In this document: one piece after another, positions 1 through 8,885 of the stretch
Layout of the letters: the number at the start of each line of letters is the position of its first letter
Numbering within the stretch: the stretch's first letter is position 1
From: Dechloromonas hankyongensis
Lineage (GTDB): Bacteria; Pseudomonadota; Gammaproteobacteria; Burkholderiales; Rhodocyclaceae
Assembly: GCF_022012295.1 (NCBI RefSeq)
Contig: NZ_JAKLTN010000010.1
Location: forward strand, 1-41,376
DNA: 41,376 bases
Direction: 5' to 3'
Program-made: the position numbers and the translations under genes
Notes under the pieces: model-generated
The model's database searches: none
What the model was told of the DNA's origin: nothing
What the model saw: the letters and a program-made list of their open reading frames with translations, nothing else

Positions 1-2510
1 GCCGGCGCCGCGGCAGCCGCGCCATGCTCCGGCGGACGCGGCTGGTCCAGCCAGTGGAGCAGCCTTTCGAATAGCCCGTCCGGATCGACCGGCTTCGCGA
101 TGTGGTCGTTCATCCCGGCTTCGAGGCAGATCAGGCGATCTTCCGCGAAGGCATTGGCCGTCATGGCCAGGATGGGCGTGTCGCGATTCAACGAATCGGC
201 CCGGATGGCCTGCGTCGCCTCGACGCCGTTCATCCGGGGCATCTGCATGTCCATCAGGATCAGGTCATAGGTCTTGGCGCAGGCCAGTTCCACCGCCTGG
301 CAACCGTTTTCCGCGATATCGACGGTCAGGCCGGCTTCTTCGAGCAGGCAGGTCGCCACCTCTCGGCCGACCGGCTCGTCCTCGACGACCAGCACGCTGG
401 CACCGGGATGGTTTTGCCGGATCAGCCGCTCGCAGGCCAGCACCGAGGGCGGATCGGCCGGCGGCATATCGGGCAGGTTCGCACCCGCTTTCTGCAGGCG
501 GGCCGTGAACCAGAAATTGCTACCCTTCCCCGGCGTGCTCAATACGCCCAGATGGCCGCCCATCAAGCCGACCAGGCGCTTGCTGATAGCCAACCCCAAG
601 CCGGTGCCGCCGTAGCGGCGGGTCATCGTGTTGTCGGCCTGCTCGAAAGCGGTGAACAGGCGTTCCTGCGTTTCCGGCTCGATGCCGATGCCGGTATCGA
701 TGATGTCGAAGCGGACGACGACCTCGTCCGGCATGTCGCGGACCAGGCCGGCATGCAGCGTGACGCCCCCGTGCTCGGTGAATTTCAGCGCATTACCGAC
801 CAGATTGATCAAGACCTGCTCCAGACGCAGCGGATCGCCGACCAGCGGCAGGCGGGCCAGCCCGTCGGGCACCGCCACATGCAGGCGCAGCCCTTTTTCG
901 GCTGCCCGCTGGCCGAGCAGCGACAGCAGTTCTTCCAGCACCTGGCTGATGCGGACCGGGCTTTCTTCCAGCACCAGCCGTTCGGCCTCGATCTTGGAAA
1001 TATCGAGGATATCGTTGATCACCTTGAGCAGGTGGTCGGCCGCCCCCCGCGCCTTGTCGAGCTGGGCCAGCCCGGTTTCGTCGCTCATCTGGCGGCGGGC
1101 CAGCGTGACCATGCCGAGAATGCCGTTCATCGGCGTGCGCAACTCATGGCTCATGTTGGCCAGGAAAATGCTCTTCGCCCGGCTGGCCGATTCGGCAGCC
1201 AGTTTCGCTTCGGTCAACTCCCGCGTCCGCCCGTCGACCAGGGTCTCAAGATGGTGGCGATGGCGCTCCAGTTCGCTTTCGCTCTGCTTGCGGGCGGTGA
1301 TGTCCTCGACGATGGACCAGACGCAGGGATTGCCCTCCAGGTCGTCGACCAGCATGCCATTCAGCCGCAGCGGAACCAGGCTGCCATCCTTGCGCCGGTA
1401 TTCCTTCTCGTACGGACCATAGCGGCCGCTGTGGGCGAGCGCCTCAACCTGCCGCGCCTCGTCGGCCTCGTATTGGCGCGGCGTCAGCTTCCAGTAATCG
1501 AGCTTGGCCAGTTCGTCGGCCGGATAGCCGGTGATGTTGCGGAAGGATTCGTTGAAATCGATGTAGCGCCCCTGCATGTCGGTCAGCGCGATGCCCAGCG
1601 GTGACAGGTCGAACAGGCCGCGCAATTTGCGCTCGCTCTCGCGCAGGATCTGCTCGCTGCGAAAGCGCTCGGCCTGCAGGGCGGCGATGAGCAATCCGGT
1701 CATCACGCTGGTGGTCATGTAGGCCCAGAGCAGGAACAGGCTGAGATGCTCGTCCGGCAGGAAGAAAGTGCCGTGGCCGGTGGCCGTGCTGACCGCTGCG
1801 ATGACGGAAAAGCCCAGCCCGGACAAGGCGGCGCCGGTCATGCCGAAACGCAGCGCGGCCCAGGCGATCAAGGGCAGGGTCAGATAGGCCAGCGGCAGCG
1901 TGCGGCCGAGGTGTTCGTACTCGCGGACGAAGGCGAACCAGGCGACGAGGCCGGCGGCCAACGACCACAGCATCAGTTCGCCCGGCGAGCGGGCGAGCAG
2001 CCGGAGGTTCTTCCGGTTCAGGGTCAGCAACAGCGGCGCGGCGAGCAGGACCCCGACAAAATCCCCCAGCCACCAGATCAAACCGTTGTAAGCCATCTGT
2101 TCGACCGGGATCAGCCCCATGCCGCACAGGCTGGTCACTCCCCCGGTCGCCGAGGCCAGCATGCCCACTCCGGCCGCCGCGATGAAAACCGCCACGTCGC
2201 GCTGGCGCGTGAGGGCCGGACGAAAATCGAAACGGCGCAGCACGGCGACCGTCAACAGGGGGGCCAGCGTATTGCCGACAGCGATGGACAGCGCCAGCGA
2301 CCACGTCGAGCCGATGGCCAGGTTGACCAAAAAGGCGCCGGCGGCGACGCCCGGCCAGACGGCCCGCCCCCAGGTCAGCAGCGCGGCGACCGCAATGCCG
2401 GTGGGCAGCCAGACCAGGGTGATGTGGGTGCCGGAATAGGGAACCTGCAGCCCCAGCCAGCCGGTCGCGACATAGGTCAAGGCGAGAATGGCGCAGCGGG
2501 CGATCATCAT
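1..2510 (-). CDS. MASE1-PAS hybrid histidine kinase (C-terminus beyond window)
   Basis: Membrane hybrid sensor kinase. The reading frame stays open to the window edge, so at least 836 residues are visible and the C-terminus is missing. Residues 1 to about 285 form a multi-helix hydrophobic MASE1-type sensor. A PAS domain follows at about 295-415, then a short coiled coil. The HisKA box reads NMSHELRTP with the phospho-acceptor His455. The HATPase has an N box (NLVGNALKF) and G boxes (DTGIGI, GGTGLGL). A receiver carries Asp754 in the motif MDMQMP. Kinase and receiver catalytic residues look intact. The start is the first of two adjacent ATGs (2510 and 2507); no in-frame ATG lies upstream and the ribosome site is weak. 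It is 116 bp downstream of another hybrid kinase on the same strand. Its signal is unknown. Confidence 0.9.
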   Translation of the reverse strand, partial: MMIARCAILALTYVATGWLGLQVPYSGTHITLVWLPTGIAVAALLTWGRAVWPGVAAGAFLVNLAIGSTWSLALSIAVGNTLAPLLTVAVLRRFDFRPALTRQRDVAVFIAAAGVGMLASATGGVTSLCGMGLIPVEQMAYNGLIWWLGDFVGVLLAAPLLLTLNRKNLRLLARSPGELMLWSLAAGLVAWFAFVREYEHLGRTLPLAYLTLPLIAWAALRFGMTGAALSGLGFSVIAAVSTATGHGTFFLPDEHLSLFLLWAYMTTSVMTGLLIAALQAERFRSEQILRESERKLRGLFDLSPLGIALTDMQGRYIDFNESFRNITGYPADELAKLDYWKLTPRQYEADEARQVEALAHSGRYGPYEKEYRRKDGSLVPLRLNGMLVDDLEGNPCVWSIVEDITARKQSESELERHRHHLETLVDGRTRELTEAKLAAESASRAKSIFLANMSHELRTPMNGILGMVTLARRQMSDETGLAQLDKARGAADHLLKVINDILDISKIEAERLVLEESPVRISQVLEELLSLLGQRAAEKGLRLHVAVPDGLARLPLVGDPLRLEQVLINLVGNALKFTEHGGVTLHAGLVRDMPDEVVVRFDIIDTGIGIEPETQERLFTAFEQADNTMTRRYGGTGLGLAISKRLVGLMGGHLGVLSTPGKGSNFWFTARLQKAGANLPDMPPADPPSVLACERLIRQNHPGASVLVVEDEPVGREVATCLLEEAGLTVDIAENGCQAVELACAKTYDLILMDMQMPRMNGVEATQAIRADSLNRDTPILAMTANAFAEDRLICLEAGMNDHIAKPVDPDGLFERLLHWLDQPRPPEHGAAAAAP

Positions 2511-2626
2511 GGCAAATCGGCGGAAAATGGGAGCAGTCGCTGATGATGATACACAAGCGGCTATTACTTTAGTGATAAATAGCCAACACTTCCCGCCCTT
2601 TTCCCGGCTTGTTGCCGGTTTGCCGG
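2511..2626. promoter_or_regulatory. Intergenic region with inverted repeat upstream of the MASE1 kinase
   Basis: This AT-rich gap separates the two minus-strand hybrid kinases. It holds an exact 7-bp inverted repeat, GGCTATT at 2559-2565 and AATAGCC at 2578-2584, about 50 bp before the downstream kinase start. The left part (2559-2574) also matches the palindrome found near hpaG1 and the chemoreceptor at 11 of 16 positions, which may be chance. It could be an operator or a weak hairpin. No convincing -35/-10 pair was found. Confidence 0.3.
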
Positions 2627-5600
2627 TTATTTGCCGGGATCGTCCGCCAGACGCGACAGCAGCTCGTCGACCAGCACCAGGGCCGGCTCGAAGTTGTACA
2701 GCTCGATCATGCGACTCAGGCGCCGGCTGTCATCGGGAAAGCGCTGCCGGATGGCCGCCCGTATCTTTTCGAACTGGCGGCCGGCCTGGCTGTTGCCGGT
2801 GGCCAGCAAGGCGCGCACGCCCTGTAATTCGGCAACCAGCTCGCCCGGGTCGATGACCGGCGGCGGCTCGCTGCGCGCCCCACCGCTGCGGAGCGGCACG
2901 ATGACCTGAAGATAGCGCGCCAAGGTCGCATACAGCGCGTCCGGCTCGACCGGCTTGGCCAGGAAATCGTCCATGCCGACCTGCAGGCAGCGCTCGCGGT
3001 CGGACGGAAAGGCATTGGCGGTCAGGGCGACAATCGGCACATGCCCCCCCGCGGGCAGGGCGCGGATCCAGGTCGTCGCCGTCAGGCCGTCCATGACCGG
3101 CATCTGCAAATCCATCAGGACCAGATCGATCTTGCCCTTCCTCACCTCTTCGACCGCCGCCGCGCCGTCGCCGACGGCGACGACTTCGATGCCGACGTTG
3201 TTGAGCAGGACGCAGCCGATTTCGCGGTTGGTCGGCTCGTCCTCGGCGAGCAGGACGCGCCCGATCATGCGCAGCCTATCGCTCGGCTCGGCCACCACGC
3301 GCGGCTCGCCGGCCGCACGCCGCAGGCGGGTGGTGATCCAGAAGGTGCTGCCGGTGCCCTTGATGCTGTCCACGCCAACGTCGCCGCCCATCAGGCGGGC
3401 CAGGTGGCGGGCGATAACCAGGCCGAGGCCGGTACCGCCATAGCGGCGGGTCGTCGAATTGTCGAGCTGCTCGAAAGGCTTGAACAGACGCTCGATCTCA
3501 CCGGGAGCGATACCGATGCCGGTGTCGCTGACCGAAAACCGGCATTCGACCATGCCGTCCTGCTCGGCCAGCACCCGGCCGGCAATGGTGATGCAGCCGT
3601 GCTCGGTGAATTTCAGGGCATTGCTGGAAAAATTGAGCAGCACCTGGCGCAGGCGCATTTCGTCGCCGAGCAGGGACCACGGCAGCTCCTCGGCATCGAC
3701 CGTCAGGGTCAGCCCCTTGCCGGCCGCCCGGTCGCGGATCATGTTGGCGACCGAGTGGATGAGTTCGCCGGGCGAGAACGGCATCTCCTCGAGCTGCAAC
3801 TTGCCGGCCTCGATTTTCGACAGGTCGAGGATGTCGTTGATGATCTGCAGCAGGTGGTTTGCCGCGCCGGCGACCTTGTTCACCTTGTCGGCCTGATCGG
3901 CCGCCAGGTCGCCTTGCAGCAGCACGTAAGTGAGGCCGAGGATGGCGTTCATCGGCGTCCGTATCTCGTGGCTCATATTGGCCAGGAAGGACGACTTGGC
4001 CTGATTGGCGCTTTCCGCCGCCTCCTTGGCCGCAGCCAGCTCGGTCGTCCGTTCGCCGACCAGGCGCTCGAGGCCGTCGCGATAGGCGGCCAGTTCGCGT
4101 TCGTTGCGCCGCAGATCGGTGACGTCGAGCTTGACCGCCACGTAATGGGTGATCCGGCCGTCGGCCTGGCGGATCGGTACGATGCTGGCCTGCTCGAGAT
4201 AGAGCGAGCCGTCCTTGCGCTTGTTGATGAATTCGCCGCGCCACGGCCGGCCGGCGCTCAGGCTGGCCCACATTTCTCGGAAACGCTCGGGCGGCGTTTC
4301 TCCCGACTGCAGGATGCGCGGATTCTGGCCGATGACTTCGTCCCAGGTATAGCCGGAGATGCTCAGGAAGGCCGCGTTGACGTACTCGATGGTCCCGTCG
4401 AGATCGGTGAACACGATGCTTTCCGGACTCTGGTCGACGGCCTTGACCAGTTTGCCCAGCTGTTCCTCGCCGATCTTGCGTTCGGTGATGTCACGGATGC
4501 TGACCGCGACACCCGGCGCACCCTCCCAGGCCAGCGGCGCACTGAGCAGCTCGGCCCAGCGCTTGGCTCCGGTGGCATCGACGAACTGGATTTCGGCATG
4601 CTGCGGACCGGCGCCATCAGCCACGGCGCGCAAGCGCTCAGCCAGCGCCTCGGGTCCGAGCATGGCACGCGCCTGCTCGTTGCTAAGCACGATATCCCCG
4701 GCCTGGTTGCGCACCACCACGCCGTCGGGAAAGGCAGCGATCAGCGCGGCCAGCACATCCCGGGCCCGACCGGCCTGGCGCTGGTACAGGTGCAGCGCGA
4801 CGGTGAGCGCCGCCGCGACGAGCAGGAACAGCGCCGCGCGCCCGTACAACTGCTCGTACCAGGGCGCCAGGATATCGTCCAGCTTGTGGGCCGCGGTGAT
4901 CATCAGCGGCGCATCCATGCCCAGCTCGGCCGGCTGCAGGGTGCGCATGGACAAGATGCTGTCCACCCCCAGCATGCCGGATACCCCATGCATCAGGCTG
5001 TCCGGCTGGCCGCTCTCGACATGGCGGCGAAAGAAAGTGCCCGGCTTGTTCACATTGGTTCCCGGCTTGGCATTGGCGCTCTCCGGCACCAGCACGAGCA
5101 GCGTGCCATCGCCATGATTGACACTCAGTCGCGTGCCTTCGCTCGGATGCATGGCCTCGATCAGCTTGCCGAGATTGACCACGTCGATCGTCGCCGACAC
5201 GATCCCGGCAAACGCCCCCTGCCGGTCGTATATCGGCCGCACCACGTTCATGGTGTACACCCCCATCACCGTGGTAAACGGCGGCGATACGTGCAGACGA
5301 TCCGGACGCGGCTGCTTTTTCAGGGCACCGAAATATTCGCGCTGGGCGAAATTCTGCCCGATCAGCTCGCTCCGGTTGCTGGCGATGACCGTCCCGTCGG
5401 CATTCAGAACGGACAGGGTGCGTACCGAATTGAGAATATTGAGCAAGTCGCCTATTTCCTGCACCGCGGCATCCCGGCTTTCCTTGCTGGCCATTTTGGC
5501 GGAAGCCGTTTGGCGCAGGTGCAGGAGGGTGGCATTGATCGCCGCGAGGCGGCGCTCAACAGCCTCCTTCAGTACCAGGCTGTGATTCTCCAGGCGGCCG

Positions 5601-5740
5601 ATGGCGTCCTGTTCGATCATTTTCCGGGTCTGGTACAGGTGATAGGCCGTCTGCAGGGCGAACAGGATCAGTGCGGCAACCAGCACGATCCATTCCTTGG
5701 CAAAAGAGCGCCTGTCACTCAGACTATATTGATTAGTCAT
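2627..5740 (-). CDS. dCache-PAS-PAS hybrid histidine kinase
   Basis: Membrane hybrid kinase of 1037 residues. One transmembrane helix lies at about 17-36, a periplasmic double-Cache-like sensor at about 40-295, and a second helix at about 298-320. Two PAS domains follow (about 330-440 and 440-560), then a coiled coil. The HisKA box is NMSHEIRTP with His591. The HATPase has NFSSNALKF, DTGIGI and GGTGLGL. The receiver carries Asp877 in MDLQMP. The last 90 residues are helical without an obvious HPt His motif. The start at 5740 was chosen over an upstream in-frame ATG at 5830 because GGAAA sits just before it and the transmembrane helix then begins near residue 17. The gene is divergent from the multigene signalling cluster, 140 bp away. 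The ligand is unknown; dCache domains usually bind small organic molecules. Confidence 0.92.
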   Translation of the reverse strand: MTNQYSLSDRRSFAKEWIVLVAALILFALQTAYHLYQTRKMIEQDAIGRLENHSLVLKEAVERRLAAINATLLHLRQTASAKMASKESRDAAVQEIGDLLNILNSVRTLSVLNADGTVIASNRSELIGQNFAQREYFGALKKQPRPDRLHVSPPFTTVMGVYTMNVVRPIYDRQGAFAGIVSATIDVVNLGKLIEAMHPSEGTRLSVNHGDGTLLVLVPESANAKPGTNVNKPGTFFRRHVESGQPDSLMHGVSGMLGVDSILSMRTLQPAELGMDAPLMITAAHKLDDILAPWYEQLYGRAALFLLVAAALTVALHLYQRQAGRARDVLAALIAAFPDGVVVRNQAGDIVLSNEQARAMLGPEALAERLRAVADGAGPQHAEIQFVDATGAKRWAELLSAPLAWEGAPGVAVSIRDITERKIGEEQLGKLVKAVDQSPESIVFTDLDGTIEYVNAAFLSISGYTWDEVIGQNPRILQSGETPPERFREMWASLSAGRPWRGEFINKRKDGSLYLEQASIVPIRQADGRITHYVAVKLDVTDLRRNERELAAYRDGLERLVGERTTELAAAKEAAESANQAKSSFLANMSHEIRTPMNAILGLTYVLLQGDLAADQADKVNKVAGAANHLLQIINDILDLSKIEAGKLQLEEMPFSPGELIHSVANMIRDRAAGKGLTLTVDAEELPWSLLGDEMRLRQVLLNFSSNALKFTEHGCITIAGRVLAEQDGMVECRFSVSDTGIGIAPGEIERLFKPFEQLDNSTTRRYGGTGLGLVIARHLARLMGGDVGVDSIKGTGSTFWITTRLRRAAGEPRVVAEPSDRLRMIGRVLLAEDEPTNREIGCVLLNNVGIEVVAVGDGAAAVEEVRKGKIDLVLMDLQMPVMDGLTATTWIRALPAGGHVPIVALTANAFPSDRERCLQVGMDDFLAKPVEPDALYATLARYLQVIVPLRSGGARSEPPPVIDPGELVAELQGVRALLATGNSQAGRQFEKIRAAIRQRFPDDSRRLSRMIELYNFEPALVLVDELLSRLADDPGK

Positions 5741-5880
5741 GTTTTCCGGTATTGCCAGATGAGGACATCCAGCGCTTAATGATATGGCATTCTCGAAGGC
5801 TGGAAACAAACGATGCCAATAAGTCCACAATCAGGTGGACAGCCTGTGACCGTGGAGAGAAACTAGCAAAGAAGACAAAA
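5741..5880. promoter_or_regulatory. Divergent promoter region with 6-6-6 inverted repeat
   Basis: This 140-bp gap lies between two divergent signalling units and must hold both promoters. An exact inverted repeat, GTCCAC at 5823-5828 and GTGGAC at 5835-5840 with a 6-bp spacer, sits 41 bp before the start at 5881, as expected for an operator or a leader hairpin. On the minus strand, TTTCCA and TATCAT with a 16-bp spacer form a possible weak promoter for the hybrid kinase. No strong plus-strand sigma-70 promoter stands out. Confidence 0.35.
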
Positions 5881-8880
5881 ATGGGAGATCAGCCCTTGAG
5901 CAGTGCCGCATGGGAGCCGTCATCGGACAAGCCGACAGGCCGGAAATTCGTATTCTCGAACGGCCAGCCTCCGCTCATCCTGGTCGTCGACGACCTGCCC
6001 GACAACCTGGCGACCCTGGCCGAAATGGTGCACCTGGAGGGCGCCGAGGTCCGCGTCGCCAATTCCGGCGCCGTCGCCCTGCGCTACGCCCGCCTCGAAC
6101 CCCGGCCGGACCTGATCCTGCTCGACATCATGATGCCGGACATGGACGGCCACGCCGTTCTCGAGGCGCTGAAGAAGGACGACAAAACCCGCCACATCCC
6201 GGTCATTTTCGTCACCGCCCTGGGCGACCAGATCGACGAGCAGCGCGGTCTGGACGAAGGGGCGGCCGATTACATCACCAAGCCGGTCAAGAATGCGGTT
6301 CTCATCGCCCGTGTCCGCGCCCAGCTCGAACTGAAGCAGGCGCGTGACCTGCAGGCCACCCAGCAGCAGTGGCTGGAAGACGAGGTGCAGCGCCGAGTCA
6401 GCGAAAATGCCCAACTGGCGACCCGCTTGCAACTGGCGCTGGAATCGTCGGGTTTCGGCATCTGGGAACTCGACCACGCCTCCGGACGCCTCGAATGGAA
6501 TGCCTCGCTGAACAGCCTGTTCGGCCTGGACAGCGGACCACAAGCGCTGAGCGAGATGCTGGCGCGGGTACACCCCGAAGACCAGGCGCGGGCCGAACAG
6601 AGTTTCAGCCGCCTGCACACCGAGCGCGGCGTCGTCCCGGCCGAATACCGCATCCGCCATCAGGACGGCCGGTGGATCTGGATCGAATGCCGGGGCAAGG
6701 TCGTCCGCCATACGACGCAGGGCGACGCCGAACGCTCCGTCGGCACCCTGACCGACATCACGCCGCGCAAGGCGGCCGAGGCGGACCGCCTGTTGACCGG
6801 CATGGTCTTCCAGCGCATTCGCGACGGCATCTGCATCACCGATGCGCAAAGCAACATCCTGCTGGTCAACGAGGCCTTTTGCCAGGTCACCGGCTACCAG
6901 AACGGCGAGGTGATCGGCCGTACGCCGGCCCTGCTTAAATCCGGCGTACATTCGGCGGCCTTCTACCAGGACATCTGGAACAAGCTCAATCTCTACGGCA
7001 ACTGGCAGGGGGAAATCACCAACCGGCGCAAGGACGGCTCGTTGTACACCGAGTGGTTGAACGTCTCGGCGCTGAACAACCCCGACGGCGGGGCGACCCA
7101 TTTCGTCGCCATCTTCAGCGACCTGTCGGAACGCCAGGAAGCCGCCGAGCGCATCCAGTACCTGTCCAGCTACGACAGCCTGACCGGCCTGCCCAACCGC
7201 AGCCTGTTTGCCGACCGCCTGGAACAGTCGCTGATGAGCGCCCGCCGCTTCGAGCGCGGCACGGCGGTCATCCTGCTCGACCTCGACCGCTTCCGGGTGA
7301 TCAACGACACGCTCGGCCCGCCGACCGGCGACGAGGTGCTGATCGAGGTCGCCCGCCGCCTGTCGCTGCAGGTGCGCGAAGGCGATACGGTCGGGCGCCG
7401 GGGCGGCAACGAGTTCGGCTTCGTGATGGGCAGCCTGGGCCACGAGCGCGACGCCATCTCGCTCGCCCAGCGCATGCTGGAAGCCATTTCGGTGCCGGTG
7501 ATGGTCAACGGGCAAGCGGTGACCATCACCGCCAGCATCGGCATCAGCGTCGCCCCCAAAAATGGCGAAGGCAGCGCCGACTTGCTGAAATGTGCCGACA
7601 TCGCGCTGCTCCGCGCCAAGGAAGGCGGACGCAACACTTTCCGCTTCTATTCGCCGGAAATGGACGCCGACGCCGCCCGCCGCCTGGGCCTCGAAGTCGC
7701 CCTGCGCGGCGCCCTCGAACGCGAGGAGATGAGCGTCTATTACCAGCCGCAGATCAGCCTGGACAGCGGCCAGATGCTCGGCATGGAAGCCCTGCTGCGC
7801 TGGAACAACCCGGATTTCGGCCAGGTCTCGCCGCTTGAGTTCATCGCCATCGCCGAAGAAAACGGGCTGATCATCCCGATCGGCGAATGGGTGCTGCGGA
7901 CCGCCTGCCAGCAGACCAAGGCGTGGCGCGATCTCGGGCTGGTGCCGCTGCGCGTGGCGGTCAATCTGTCGGCCCGCCAGTTCCGCCAGCCGAACCTGAT
8001 CGCCATGGTCCGCAACGTGCTGGCCGAAACCGGCTTGCCTGCCGCCGCGCTGGAACTCGAAATCACCGAAAACGCCTTCATCGACGACGTCGACCAGGCG
8101 GTGAGCATTTGCCGGGAACTGAAACAGCTGGGCGTCAAGCTGTCGCTCGACGACTTCGGTACCGGCTATTCGTCGCTCGCCTACGTCTCGCGCTTCCCCT
8201 TCGACAAGATCAAGATCGACCAGAGCTTTGTCCGCGACATCATCGAAAACCCGGTCAATGCCGCCATTGCCACCGCCGCCATCGTCATGGCGCGCAGCCT
8301 GAATCTGTCGGTCCTCGCCGAAGGGGTGGAAACCGAGGCCCAGGCCAAGTTCCTGCGCGGCCGGCACTGCGACTCGATGCAAGGCTACCTGTTCAGCCGC
8401 CCCCTGCCGGCCGACCAGTTCGCCCCACTGCTGCTCGGCACCAAGAACCTGCCGATCTTCGACGAAGAACGGGAACACGCCCATACCCTGATGCTGGTCG
8501 ACGACGAGCCGAACATCCTGAATTCCCTCAGCCGTCTGCTACGCCGCGAGGGCTACCACATCATGACGGCCGAATCGCCGGCCGAAGCGTTTGAGAAACT
8601 GGCCGTCACCCCGGCGCAGGTGGTCATTTCCGACCAGCGCATGCCGACCATGTCGGGCACCGAATTCCTGTCCCGGGTGCGCCAGCTCTACCCCGACACG
8701 GTACGCATGGTGCTGACCGGCTACACCGATCTCGACTCGGTGACCGGCGCCATCAACCGTGGGGCGGTGTACAAGTTCCTGACCAAGCCGTGGGACGACG
8801 ACCAGCTGCGCGAGCAGATCCGCGAAGCCTTTCGCATGGTCAAGAACATCCAGGGGCGCGACACCCCGCCACCCGCCTGA
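5881..8880 (+). CDS. REC-PAS-PAS-GGDEF-EAL-REC c-di-GMP protein
   Basis: Cytoplasmic protein of 999 residues that probably hydrolyses c-di-GMP under phosphorelay control. The N-terminal receiver has Asp37-Asp38, phospho-Asp82 and Lys134. PAS domains lie at about 180-300 and 305-420. The GGDEF domain (about 425-590) is degenerate: the signature reads GGNEF at 508-512 and the usual GHxxGD is GPPTGD, so cyclase activity is doubtful. The EAL domain (about 605-850) keeps EALLR (636-640), NLS, ELEITE, DDFGTG (757-762), KID, EGVET and QGY. A second receiver at about 868-990 has Asp918 and the KPWDD ending of RpfG-type receivers. The start at 5881 was preferred over an upstream in-frame ATG at 5752 because residues before it look non-coding. 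It heads the cluster; the next gene starts 5 bp after its stop. Confidence 0.9.
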   Translation: MGDQPLSSAAWEPSSDKPTGRKFVFSNGQPPLILVVDDLPDNLATLAEMVHLEGAEVRVANSGAVALRYARLEPRPDLILLDIMMPDMDGHAVLEALKKDDKTRHIPVIFVTALGDQIDEQRGLDEGAADYITKPVKNAVLIARVRAQLELKQARDLQATQQQWLEDEVQRRVSENAQLATRLQLALESSGFGIWELDHASGRLEWNASLNSLFGLDSGPQALSEMLARVHPEDQARAEQSFSRLHTERGVVPAEYRIRHQDGRWIWIECRGKVVRHTTQGDAERSVGTLTDITPRKAAEADRLLTGMVFQRIRDGICITDAQSNILLVNEAFCQVTGYQNGEVIGRTPALLKSGVHSAAFYQDIWNKLNLYGNWQGEITNRRKDGSLYTEWLNVSALNNPDGGATHFVAIFSDLSERQEAAERIQYLSSYDSLTGLPNRSLFADRLEQSLMSARRFERGTAVILLDLDRFRVINDTLGPPTGDEVLIEVARRLSLQVREGDTVGRRGGNEFGFVMGSLGHERDAISLAQRMLEAISVPVMVNGQAVTITASIGISVAPKNGEGSADLLKCADIALLRAKEGGRNTFRFYSPEMDADAARRLGLEVALRGALEREEMSVYYQPQISLDSGQMLGMEALLRWNNPDFGQVSPLEFIAIAEENGLIIPIGEWVLRTACQQTKAWRDLGLVPLRVAVNLSARQFRQPNLIAMVRNVLAETGLPAAALELEITENAFIDDVDQAVSICRELKQLGVKLSLDDFGTGYSSLAYVSRFPFDKIKIDQSFVRDIIENPVNAAIATAAIVMARSLNLSVLAEGVETEAQAKFLRGRHCDSMQGYLFSRPLPADQFAPLLLGTKNLPIFDEEREHAHTLMLVDDEPNILNSLSRLLRREGYHIMTAESPAEAFEKLAVTPAQVVISDQRMPTMSGTEFLSRVRQLYPDTVRMVLTGYTDLDSVTGAINRGAVYKFLTKPWDDDQLREQIREAFRMVKNIQGRDTPPPA

Positions 8881-8885
8881 GCCCC

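Noticed and set aside
1444..2556. A 370-residue minus-strand frame beginning at 2556
   Set aside because: It is Arg-rich and out of frame with the MASE1/PAS/HisKA sequence; the true frame starts at 2510 and stays open to the window edge.
3041..5779. A 912-residue open frame on the plus strand, opposite the second hybrid kinase
   Set aside because: It is a mirror of the kinase codon pattern in GC-rich DNA; its protein has no domain and is rich in His, Gln, Arg and Asp, while the minus strand encodes complete kinase motifs.
5752..5880. Possible upstream start for the GGDEF-EAL protein
   Set aside because: The extra 43 residues are low in coding character and would cover the only space for the promoter and inverted repeat.
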